A stretch of DNA of 64,000 nucleotides, from the NCBI GenBank assembly GCA_019135865.1, contig JAGVVD010000022.1:44204-108203 (forward strand), written 5' to 3'. Below are positions 9,258-15,691 of the stretch, piece after piece. The notes under the pieces were generated by a model. It saw only the letters and a list, made by a program, of their open reading frames with translations. It was not told the DNA's origin and ran no database searches. The stretch's first letter is position 1. Each line of letters begins with the position of its first letter. A program made the translations under genes and the position numbers. The DNA is from Elusimicrobiota bacterium (GTDB lineage: Bacteria > Elusimicrobiota > Elusimicrobia > Elusimicrobiales > UBA9959).

Positions 9258-10400
9258 TCAGGGCGCTTTGGCCGCGTCGAAGAGCCTGTCGAACTCCGCG
9301 CCGTAGACGCCGACATAGTACGGTTCCATGGTGAAGATCGTGTTCTCCGCGTTCTTATCCTCGGCGGTGGCCGTCCAGTTGAAGGCGCCGTTTATCAGCA
9401 GCGTCCCGTCGAGGACGGCGAACTTGTTGTGCATCTGGCCGCGCTCGGTGCGGCCGGGGGAGAAGCGCAGGTCGAAACGGCTCTTCAGCGCGTCCTGGAA
9501 GAAGGGGAAGCTGGAGCCGGCGTTATGCATCAGCCTGACGCTCACGCCGCGGTCCGCGGCGCGCACGAGGGCGGACATTATCGGCTCGGAGGTCAGCGTG
9601 AACATGGCCACCTTTATCTCCGACCCGGAGGCGTCTATGGCCTTTATTATGGCGGCTTCGGTGCCGCCGCGCGGGGAGAAGGCGTAGCGCGGAAGGTAAA
9701 CCCCGTTGAAATAGAGCGAGGGGGAGGGGTCCGACGGCACGGGGCCTGGCGGCGGGGCCTGGGCGTCGGGACTGGAGACAAGCCGAGACTGGTTCCACAT
9801 CCATTCGAAATTGGCCTGGTAGCCGGCTATGACGTACGGATCGTAGATGAAGAGCATGTTCTCGTAGCTGGCCGTCCCGGCGAAAGAGGTCCAGTTGGCC
9901 GAACCGGTCTGGAGGCCGACGCCGTCGAAGATGGCGTACTTGTTGTGCATCGCGCCGCTGCGGCCGCGGCCGCGCATGACGCGGACGTCCATGCCGGAAT
10001 CCAGCAGGCGCTGTATGTCGGCGTTGCGCTTGGGAAAGACGTGCTTGTCGTCCAGGACCACGCGGACCCGGACGCCGCGGTCGCGGGCGGCGATCATCGC
10101 GTCCACGGCCTCCGGCATCTGGAGATTGTAGAGCGCCACGTCCAGCGTGCCGCTCACGGCGTTCATGGCGCGCGCCAGCACGGGGGCGATGGCGGTCTCC
10201 TCGGAGAAAAGGTGGAAAGGCAGGCCGGCGTGGTCGAAGCGGGCCTTCGGCAGGGCGGCGGGCGGCTCGCGGAGCGGGGAGAGGAGGGGGACGTCGGGCG
10301 CCGTCAGGGCGTCCAGCGCGAAACCGGCCGAGCGGGCCGGCAGGGATAAGAGGGAAAGGTGGACGAGCGCGATTAAGAACGAAAGGGCGGTTCTGGACAT
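9258..10400 (-). CDS. Exported phospholipase D-like protein with two HKD motifs
   Basis: A 380-residue phosphodiesterase of the phospholipase D superfamily, with a signal peptide at its N-terminus (residues 1 to about 25). Both catalytic HKD motifs are intact: H152-x-K154-x4-D159 in MHNKYAIFDG followed by GSANWT, and H324-x-K326-x4-D331 in MHNKFAVLDG followed by GAFNWT. The two halves are tandem homologues as in cardiolipin-synthase or Nuc-like enzymes. The likely substrate is a phospholipid or nucleic acid outside the inner membrane. ATG 10400 was preferred over an upstream in-frame ATG at 10442 because it places the signal peptide at the N-terminus. It has a TACAAT box six bases ahead. Confidence 0.88.
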   Translation of the reverse strand: MSRTALSFLIALVHLSLLSLPARSAGFALDALTAPDVPLLSPLREPPAALPKARFDHAGLPFHLFSEETAIAPVLARAMNAVSGTLDVALYNLQMPEAVDAMIAARDRGVRVRVVLDDKHVFPKRNADIQRLLDSGMDVRVMRGRGRSGAMHNKYAIFDGVGLQTGSANWTSFAGTASYENMLFIYDPYVIAGYQANFEWMWNQSRLVSSPDAQAPPPGPVPSDPSPSLYFNGVYLPRYAFSPRGGTEAAIIKAIDASGSEIKVAMFTLTSEPIMSALVRAADRGVSVRLMHNAGSSFPFFQDALKSRFDLRFSPGRTERGQMHNKFAVLDGTLLINGAFNWTATAEDKNAENTIFTMEPYYVGVYGAEFDRLFDAAKAP

Positions 10401-10406
10401 ATGGAC

Positions 10407-10432
10407 ATTGTATCCTCGCACGGACGCGTCCG
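10407..10432 (-). promoter_or_regulatory. Leaderless-type -10 box and palindrome upstream of the PLD gene
   Basis: TACAAT on the minus strand (10412-10407) lies six bases before ATG 10400. Just upstream is a perfect 12-bp palindrome CGGACGCGTCCG at 10421-10432, in a position where a regulator could act. A -35 box is not convincing. Confidence 0.45.
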
Positions 10433-10436
10433 TATC

Positions 10437-10490
10437 GGGCATAGGACCCGGGAGCCCGGCCTATTTCGGCCTATGCCCCGGTGGGTCCAT
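10437..10490. repeat. Inverted repeat between divergent PLD and GNAT genes
   Basis: GGGCATAGG near 10437 and CCTATGCCC near 10480 form 9-bp complementary arms around a GC-rich spacer of about 25 bases that itself contains CCCGGG. The element lies between the two divergent promoters. It could be an operator or a cruciform-prone spacer; nothing more can be said. Confidence 0.4.
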
Positions 10491-10496
10491 GGGCAT

Positions 10497-10525
10497 ATGA
10501 CAGACGGCGCGGGCTTTACTATAAT
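10497..10525 (+). promoter_or_regulatory. Sigma-70-type promoter of the GNAT gene, leaderless layout
   Basis: ATGACA (10497-10502) and TATAAT (10520-10525) are separated by exactly 17 bp, five of six and six of six matches to consensus. ATG 10533 follows the -10 box by seven bases, so the transcript should start at or beside the start codon. This also argues against the in-frame ATG at 10497, which would lie inside the -35 box. Confidence 0.7.
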
Positions 10526-10532
10526 CAGAACG

Positions 10533-11006
10533 ATGGCGACGGCGAAGGACGGAATAGAGGTCGGGGAAGTGCGCAGGGAGGACGCCTCGTGGAAGAGGGC
10601 CTTCCGGGCGTTCTATGCCGACTGCCCGAGGCCGGACCGTACAAAATTGGATCACGCTTATTTCGCGGCCCGGGCCGGTAAGAAACTGGCCGGCCACAGC
10701 GAGATATACTTCGACCACGGACGCTGGGTGCTGGACGGGCTGCGGGTCGCGCCCGAGTTCAGGGAGAGGGGGGTGGCCAAACGTCTCACCGCGGCCCGTA
10801 TCCTCTACGCCGCGGGCCGCGGCGCCAAAGAGGTCTGGTACGCCTGCGACGACGGGAACCTAGTCACCATCTGCTGCCACCTGCGCTTCGGCTTCAAGAA
10901 GGTCTGTCCCGCAGGCCACTCCTGCAACGCGGCCACGGCCCACTGGTACCGGCTGAAGGTGAATAAAACGCTTTTGAAACGTATCGACGGCATCTCGCCC
11001 GCCTGA
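10533..11006 (+). CDS. GNAT-family N-acetyltransferase
   Basis: A 157-residue acetyl-CoA-dependent N-acyltransferase. The acetyl-CoA pyrophosphate loop is visible as VAPEFRERGVAKRL (R-x-x-G-x-A pattern), preceded by the beta strand RWVLDGLRV. The second half contains four Cys residues, including an adjacent pair (VTICCHLRFGFKKV), and a conserved-looking GFKKV strand. The substrate is unknown. The start at ATG 10533 is chosen from the promoter position; the frame is open further upstream but would run through the promoter. It converges on the AI-2E-type permease gene at 11016 with a 9-bp gap. Confidence 0.8.
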   Translation: MATAKDGIEVGEVRREDASWKRAFRAFYADCPRPDRTKLDHAYFAARAGKKLAGHSEIYFDHGRWVLDGLRVAPEFRERGVAKRLTAARILYAAGRGAKEVWYACDDGNLVTICCHLRFGFKKVCPAGHSCNAATAHWYRLKVNKTLLKRIDGISPA

Positions 11007-11015
11007 AAGCCCGCT

Positions 11016-12044
11016 TCAGGCCGCTTCGGCTTTCCAGGTCTCCAGCATCGAAAAAAGTATCGCGGCCACCACGGGCCCGAGTATAACCCCGAGTATCCCG
11101 AAAGTCCCTATCCCGGCGAAGATCGACACTATCGCCAGCAGCGGATGCATATTGGCCTGTCCCTTCAGGAAGGCCGGCTTGATGGTGTAATCGAGCATGC
11201 TGGCGGTAAAACTTATCACCGCGAGGACGATAATCCTCCCCATGTATCCCTGCATATAAAGGTAAATCGCGCCGACCAGGCAGACGGGGAAACTTCCAAG
11301 CACGGGGATCCAGCCGAATATAAAGGTGATGCCAGCCGCGATGAACATCCCGGGGATTTCCAGCAGCCAGAACCCGGCCAGCACCGTCAGGGCCTGGGCG
11401 GTGGCCGAAGCGGAGGTGGCCCAGACTATGGTGGAGGTCGTGCCGCGGAAAGACGACCAGATCCTTCCCCTCAGGTCTATGTCGAGGGGCAGCCGGGCCG
11501 TCAGCCATTTCATGAAGGGTTCGCCCTCGCAGAGGGCGAAGAACCAGGTGAGTACGACAAGCGCGCCTTTCAGGGTCGCGGCGGGCAGGGCGGCGGCCTG
11601 TACCAGTATCGCGGTGCTGAGCCCGGCGGCGGCGTTGCGCAGGAATTCCATGCCCTTGGACTGCAGTGCCGCGGGATCGTCCAGGAAGAACGCGGCGGGC
11701 CTGAGCGCCATGACGGAGTCTATGGCCTTGCGCAGCAGCGCTCCGCCCTGCGGCCCCGCCAGCGCCTGGGTGAGTTCGACTCCCTGGTTTATGGCGGCAT
11801 AGGCGAACAGCGTCAGCGGAACGATTATGACCGTGAACATGATGAGCAGCGAAACGGACGCGGCGAGCTTAGGCCCGGCCCCCGTTTTTATCAGGCGGTC
11901 GTAAAGCGGACGGGTAAGCAGCGCCAGGATGACTCCGATCAGCAGGGAGAGAAGAAAAGGCCAGACCATGGCAAGGAATATGCCCAGGAATACCAGTATC
12001 AGCGCCGGCAGGGCGGCGGGGTATTTTTTCAGATCTTTTGTCAC
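11016..12044 (-). CDS. AI-2E family transporter (PerM/YdiK-like)
   Basis: A 342-residue polytopic membrane protein of the AI-2E transporter (UPF0118) family. It has a hydrophobic hairpin at residues 11-45, a central amphipathic region of roughly 100 residues, and a cluster of helices in the second half with IFGWIPVLGSFPVCLVGAIYL and GILGVILGPVVAAILFSM, the typical glycine/proline-rich signature near the C-terminus. Members export small solutes or Na+; the substrate here is unknown. Its ATG overlaps the stop of the gene at 12041 by 4 bp (ATGA), so the two form an operon transcribed from about 12590. Confidence 0.85.
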   Translation of the reverse strand: MTKDLKKYPAALPALILVFLGIFLAMVWPFLLSLLIGVILALLTRPLYDRLIKTGAGPKLAASVSLLIMFTVIIVPLTLFAYAAINQGVELTQALAGPQGGALLRKAIDSVMALRPAAFFLDDPAALQSKGMEFLRNAAAGLSTAILVQAAALPAATLKGALVVLTWFFALCEGEPFMKWLTARLPLDIDLRGRIWSSFRGTTSTIVWATSASATAQALTVLAGFWLLEIPGMFIAAGITFIFGWIPVLGSFPVCLVGAIYLYMQGYMGRIIVLAVISFTASMLDYTIKPAFLKGQANMHPLLAIVSIFAGIGTFGILGVILGPVVAAILFSMLETWKAEAA

Positions 12045-12583
12045 GCGGTCCTCCCGGCGCTGCGCGCGCCGTAAAAACCAAGTATTATTCCCAGCGCCAG
12101 GGACCAGATGGCGGCTAGCCCTATCCTGAGATCCTCCGGCAGCATGAAAGTGACAGTGTGGGCCGGCACCCAGAACCAGAGCAGGGAGAGCAGTGCCCTG
12201 TCGAGGCCGGCCCAGTTGCGGCGCCCGTCTATGCCGTTGTCTATCAGCCTGTGCGCGATGACCAGGAAAGGTCCGAACTGCAGGTTCATGGAAAGGGAGA
12301 CCGCGAAGGCGAAGGCGAAGGGACCGAGCTGCGCGGGCAGCAGCCCCTTGGCGGAAAGCCCGGCTACGAAAGCGGTGAAGCCGGCGAAGGCGTATTTTAT
12401 ACAGACCGCCAGCGCGGACCAGCCCAGCGCCTTCAGGAGCGCGGCGCGCGCCGGGAAAGGGGCGAAGAAACGGCGCTCGCGGAGCCAGGCCGCCGCGGCC
12501 TCTCCCAGCGTGCCCAGCACCGCGAACTGGAGCGCCGCCGAGGTTAACGGCCAGGCCCTTACGAAAGAAACATAGGCGTCCAT
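12041..12583 (-). CDS. Polytopic membrane protein, possibly Mpv17/PMP22-like
   Basis: A 180-residue integral membrane protein with about four hydrophobic segments. The C-terminal layout (LLWFWVPAHTVTFMLP, then an R and a hydrophobic helix AAIWSLALGIILGFYG) resembles the signature end of Mpv17/PMP22 proteins, and an internal FGPFLVIAHRLID segment recalls the Y/FGP-H motif region of that family. This is resemblance, not proof. ATG 12583 is preceded by TACAAT at a 7-base distance and no ribosome site, so it probably heads the two-gene operon with the AI-2E-type transporter. Confidence 0.65.
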   Translation of the reverse strand: MDAYVSFVRAWPLTSAALQFAVLGTLGEAAAAWLRERRFFAPFPARAALLKALGWSALAVCIKYAFAGFTAFVAGLSAKGLLPAQLGPFAFAFAVSLSMNLQFGPFLVIAHRLIDNGIDGRRNWAGLDRALLSLLWFWVPAHTVTFMLPEDLRIGLAAIWSLALGIILGFYGARSAGRTA

Positions 12584-12590
12584 ATGAGCG

Positions 12591-12596
12591 ATTGTA
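12591..12596 (-). promoter_or_regulatory. Leaderless-type -10 box upstream of the 12583 gene
   Basis: TACAAT on the minus strand sits seven bases before ATG 12583. It overlaps the last bases before the DUF1667 stop codon at 12597, so transcription of the permease operon would start right at the end of the preceding operon. No clear -35 box. Confidence 0.4.
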
Positions 12597-12980
12597 TCAA
12601 TTTGCGGGAGACCCGGCCGCGGGACCCAGCGGCCTCGCCGCCAGCAGGTCGACGCCGAGCCCGAGAAAATCCTTCGCGACGGCCTGGCCGGTCTCGACGG
12701 GCGTTCCGACGACTATCCTCTTCACGGCGGCCATCGCGTCCGGCAGCCGCCCCTTGGGGATGGGTCCGGAGGTGCGCACGGGCAGCATCCGGAGTTCCAG
12801 CCCGCGGGTCAGGACGCAGGTGGTGAGGGTGCGCATGGGCGACTCCACCTCCTGCCTGGCGTACTTCTCGCCGCGCGGGCACTGGTGCCCGGCGACGGCC
12901 GAGACCTTCCACTCGTTCTCGAGCGTAACTTCCAGCGCGCAGCCGCGCGGGCATTCTATGCAGGTCATGGTCCTCTTCAT
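12597..12980 (-). CDS. DUF1667 protein, partner of FAD oxidoreductases
   Basis: A 127-residue protein matching the DUF1667 pattern. It has an N-terminal CIECPRGC motif, then HQCPRGEKYARQEVESPMRTLTT, giving four or more Cys suited to an iron-sulfur or zinc site, and a C-terminal alpha/beta region. DUF1667 genes commonly follow a GlpA-like dehydrogenase and a second FAD oxidoreductase, exactly as here, so it is likely a small electron-transfer or structural subunit of that complex. Its start overlaps the end of the FAD oxidoreductase gene by 4 bp. The precise role is not established. Confidence 0.82.
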   Translation of the reverse strand: MKRTMTCIECPRGCALEVTLENEWKVSAVAGHQCPRGEKYARQEVESPMRTLTTCVLTRGLELRMLPVRTSGPIPKGRLPDAMAAVKRIVVGTPVETGQAVAKDFLGLGVDLLAARPLGPAAGSPAN

Positions 12981-13957
12981 CGCGCGCCCCCTGCCAGGTA
13001 CGCGGCCGCGGCCCTGCCGGCCAGTTCGCTGTCACGGCTGACCCAGTCGACGAGATCGTACACCTTGAAGGAGTTGCCGCAGGCGAAAACGCCCGGGATG
13101 GAAGTGCCGTTCAGTTCGGCGGAAACGGGGCCGTTCGTGCGCGGGTCGATCGCGGCGCCGGCCGCCTCCAGCAGTTCGTTCTCGGGGATGAGGCCGACCG
13201 AGACCAGGACGGTGTCGCAGGAGATGGTGAAGCCGGAGCCGGGCACCGCCGCGAACTTATCGTCGACCCTTACCACGTCCACTGCCTCCACCCTGTCGCG
13301 GCCGCGTATAGCGGCGACCTTGTGCCGCATATAGAGGGGGATGCCGAAATCTTCCAGGCACTGCACCACGTTGCGCACCAGGCCCCGGGTCTTGTCCTGT
13401 ATCTCGATGACCGCGCGCACCTTGACGCCTTCCAGCGCCATGCGCCGCGCCATGATCAGGCCTATGTCGCCCGAGCCGATCACGACCGCCTCGCGGCCCG
13501 GTATCCAGCCCTCCATGTTCACCATCTTCTGGGCCAGCCCGGCCGGGTAGACGCCGGCCGGGCGGGTGCCGGGGATCGGGATCATCTCGCGCGTGCGCTC
13601 CCGGCAGCCCGTGGCCATTATGACCGCGCGGGCCCGCACCTCTTCCAGCGCGCCCGGCTTGAGGTACGAGACCCGGCGCTCCGGTGTCAGTCCGACCACG
13701 AAGGAGCGCAGGCTGACCTCTATTTCCGGCGCGGCGGCGGTCATCTTCGCGAACCTGTCGGCGTATTCCGGCCCCGTCAGCTCGGCCTTGAAACGGTGCA
13801 GGCCGAAACCGGGGTGTATGCACTGGTTGAGTATGCCGCCGAGGTGCTGGTCGCGCTCGAGCAGGAGTATGTCGCGGACCCCGGCGTCGCGCGCGGCCAG
13901 GGCCGCGGCCATGCCGGCCGGGCCTCCGCCCACGACCACGAGGTCCCTCGTCCTCAT
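12977..13957 (-). CDS. FAD/NAD-dependent oxidoreductase of a GlpA-like operon
   Basis: A 326-residue pyridine nucleotide-disulfide oxidoreductase-like flavoprotein. FAD site: VVVGGGPAGMAAALAARDAG at the N-terminus and GVFACGNSFKVYDLVDW at the C-terminus. NAD site: EAVVIGSGDIGLIMARRMA in the middle. The segment HLGGILNQCIHPGFGLH carries a Cys of the kind seen in sarcosine-oxidase-alpha and GlpB-like partners. It lies between a 41-residue ORF and DUF1667 in an operon headed by a GlpA-like dehydrogenase. It probably passes electrons from that dehydrogenase to NAD+ or another carrier. Start ATG 13957 follows the small ORF stop by one base. Confidence 0.85.
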   Translation of the reverse strand: MRTRDLVVVGGGPAGMAAALAARDAGVRDILLLERDQHLGGILNQCIHPGFGLHRFKAELTGPEYADRFAKMTAAAPEIEVSLRSFVVGLTPERRVSYLKPGALEEVRARAVIMATGCRERTREMIPIPGTRPAGVYPAGLAQKMVNMEGWIPGREAVVIGSGDIGLIMARRMALEGVKVRAVIEIQDKTRGLVRNVVQCLEDFGIPLYMRHKVAAIRGRDRVEAVDVVRVDDKFAAVPGSGFTISCDTVLVSVGLIPENELLEAAGAAIDPRTNGPVSAELNGTSIPGVFACGNSFKVYDLVDWVSRDSELAGRAAAAYLAGGAR

Positions 13958-13958
13958 G

Positions 13959-14084
13959 TCAGTTCAGGTAGAGGTCGAACACGGCGCGGCCGCGCTTGAC
14001 CGGCACGCCGAGCGCGGTCCGGAGGAGGCGGCGGTCCTTCCTGGCCGTGGGCCTCATGTAGATTATCTTGGGTGTTTCGGCCAT
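13959..14084 (-). CDS. 41-residue basic protein inside the glpA-like operon
   Basis: A short frame found by reading the gap between the GlpA-like gene and the FAD oxidoreductase gene. It begins MAETPKIIYMRPTARKD and ends AVFDLYLN; about a quarter of its residues are Arg or Lys, and it has no Cys. Support: a good ribosome site (AGGAAG) lies five bases ahead of ATG 14084, the ATG is one base from the upstream stop, and the stop is one base from the downstream ATG. The frame therefore fills the gap exactly, as a true operon member would. I do not recognise a family. A chance frame is possible but the junctions argue against it. Confidence 0.6.
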   Translation of the reverse strand: MAETPKIIYMRPTARKDRRLLRTALGVPVKRGRAVFDLYLN

Positions 14085-14085
14085 A

Positions 14086-15519
14086 TTACTTCCTTTCGTC
14101 CTTTATGATCTCGGAACCGGGCCCGCGTTTGGTTATCTCCGCGGCGGACAGCCCGAGCTCTTCCTGCATTATCTTCATCAGCCTGGTGGTGCAGAAACCG
14201 CCGTGGCAGCGGCCCGCCTGCGCGCGGGTGCGGAACTTGATCCCGTCGAGCGTGCGGGCGCCCCTCTTTATGGCGTCGCGCACCTCCCTGGCGGAGACCA
14301 GTTCGCAGCGACAGACTATGTCGCCGTAAGCCGGGTCCTCTTCGATGAGTTCGCGCGTGCGCGGGAGGGGGACCTTGAAAAGGTGAACCGTTCTTTCCCT
14401 CAGGGGCCTGAAATCCTCTTTCGGTTCCAGGCGCAGGCCCCGCTCGGCCAGCAGGCCTTTGAGCATGAGCGCTATCGCCGGCGCCGCCGTGAGCCCGGGA
14501 GACTGGATGCCGGCGGCGCTGAAGAAGCCGGGAACCGCTTCCTCGTGCCGGACGATAAAATCGTCTCCGGCCGCGGGCCGAAGCCCTGCGAAATAGGCGA
14601 TGATGTCCGACTTGTTCACGGAGGGCATGAGCCGGCGGGCGCCTTCGAGCACTTCGTCGAGCCCCTCGTCCGTGGTGGAGAGGTCCTCCCGGTCGGCCGT
14701 GTCGTGGGCGGTGGGCCCTATCATCGGGTTGCCGTCGGAGGTCTTGATGACCAGGATGCCCTTGGACTTGCCGGAGGGCAGGGGGAAGATTATGCGGTTG
14801 GCGATATGCTCGCGCTTGCGGTCGAGCAGGTACTCCTCTCCCTTGCGGGGCCGTATCGGGTAGGGAGGAAGGCCGGCCATGCGCGCGATATCGTCGGCGT
14901 AGAGACCGGCCGCGTTGACGACGGAACGGGCCTTATAGTTCCCGCCGCCGGCGGTCAGCGAAAATACGCCGTCCGCGCCCCTGCTAATCGCGGTGACGGG
15001 CGAGAGCTCCCGCAGGACGACGCCGTTGCCGACCGCGTTCTCTACGAGGGCGTGCACGAAACGGTAGGGACTGATCATCCCCGCCGTAGGGCAGTGCAGG
15101 GCCGCAGTCGCTTCGCGGGAAAGGTTCGGCTCATTGGCGTCGAGCCAGGCGCGGTCCACGATCTCCAGACCTTCGACCCCCATGGCCTCGCCTTCGGCCT
15201 TTATGTTCTCCAGCCGGGGCAGATCGCCGGGGCCGAAAGCGGCTATGAGCTGGCCGCAGCGGATGAAATCCAGACCCAGCTCCTCCGACAGCGGACCGCT
15301 TATCAGGCGGTTGCCCTCCGCGCAAAGCCGGGCCTTGAGCGAGCCGGGAGGGTTCTGCGTCCCGGCGTGCACGATGCCGCTGTTGGACTTGGAGACGCCG
15401 AAAGCGGGCTCCGCCTCTTTCTCGAGCAACAGCAGCGAAAGCCTGTAGCGGGAGAGTTCGCGCGCGAGCGCGGCGCCGGTTATCCCGGCCCCTATTATGG
15501 CCACGTCATGGACTTTCAT
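14086..15519 (-). CDS. GlpA-like FAD-dependent dehydrogenase with [2Fe-2S] BFD domain
   Basis: A 477-residue flavoprotein like anaerobic glycerol-3-phosphate dehydrogenase subunit A or L-2-hydroxyglutarate oxidase. The DAO fold begins with VAIIGAGITGAALARELS and closes with GIQSPGLTAAPAIA. The C-terminal 60 residues form a BFD-like [2Fe-2S] domain with CRCE and RCHGGFC. It would oxidise glycerol-3-phosphate or a 2-hydroxy acid and feed electrons through the cluster to the FAD partner and DUF1667 encoded downstream. ATG 15519 is preferred over one at 15537 because it starts the Rossmann strand directly. A weak TAAGAT box lies eight bases ahead. Confidence 0.85.
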   Translation of the reverse strand: MKVHDVAIIGAGITGAALARELSRYRLSLLLLEKEAEPAFGVSKSNSGIVHAGTQNPPGSLKARLCAEGNRLISGPLSEELGLDFIRCGQLIAAFGPGDLPRLENIKAEGEAMGVEGLEIVDRAWLDANEPNLSREATAALHCPTAGMISPYRFVHALVENAVGNGVVLRELSPVTAISRGADGVFSLTAGGGNYKARSVVNAAGLYADDIARMAGLPPYPIRPRKGEEYLLDRKREHIANRIIFPLPSGKSKGILVIKTSDGNPMIGPTAHDTADREDLSTTDEGLDEVLEGARRLMPSVNKSDIIAYFAGLRPAAGDDFIVRHEEAVPGFFSAAGIQSPGLTAAPAIALMLKGLLAERGLRLEPKEDFRPLRERTVHLFKVPLPRTRELIEEDPAYGDIVCRCELVSAREVRDAIKRGARTLDGIKFRTRAQAGRCHGGFCTTRLMKIMQEELGLSAAEITKRGPGSEIIKDERK

Positions 15520-15560
15520 GCCGCGATATCTTATCAAACTTCCGCGCCCGGGAATAATCC

Positions 15561-15588
15561 TTGAAAACGCTCCGTATTCATATATAGA
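15561..15588 (+). promoter_or_regulatory. Promoter of the TonB-receptor/sensor operon
   Basis: TTGAAA (15561-15566) and TATAGA (15583-15588) are 16 bp apart. A leader of about 100 bases follows before GTG 15692. It contains a small hairpin, ACCTCC/GGAGGT, at 15612-15627. I looked for a cobalamin riboswitch and saw no B12-box-like element. Confidence 0.55.
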
Positions 15589-15691
15589 ATGAAGGCAGCC
15601 GCCGACGCGCGACCTCCACCGGGAGGTGATCGATAAATTTCAGTCCGGCCGGCCGCCCCGCGGCGCCGGAGACGGCACAAGGAGAGACGCG

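Noticed and set aside
10497..10532. Upstream start (ATG 10497) for the GNAT acetyltransferase
   Set aside because: It lies inside the -35 box of a near-perfect promoter, so it would not be transcribed. ATG 10533 fits promoter and family length.
15589..15691. Cobalamin riboswitch upstream of the TonB-dependent receptor
   Set aside because: A B12-dependent aminomutase nearby made this plausible, but the leader is only about 100 bases and I saw no B12-box-like sequence or typical multi-stem fold.
15626..15691. Longer TonB-receptor start at GTG 15626
   Set aside because: Its ribosome site abuts the codon, and the added residues (GRPPRGAGDGTRRD) precede a normal signal peptide that begins well at GTG 15692.
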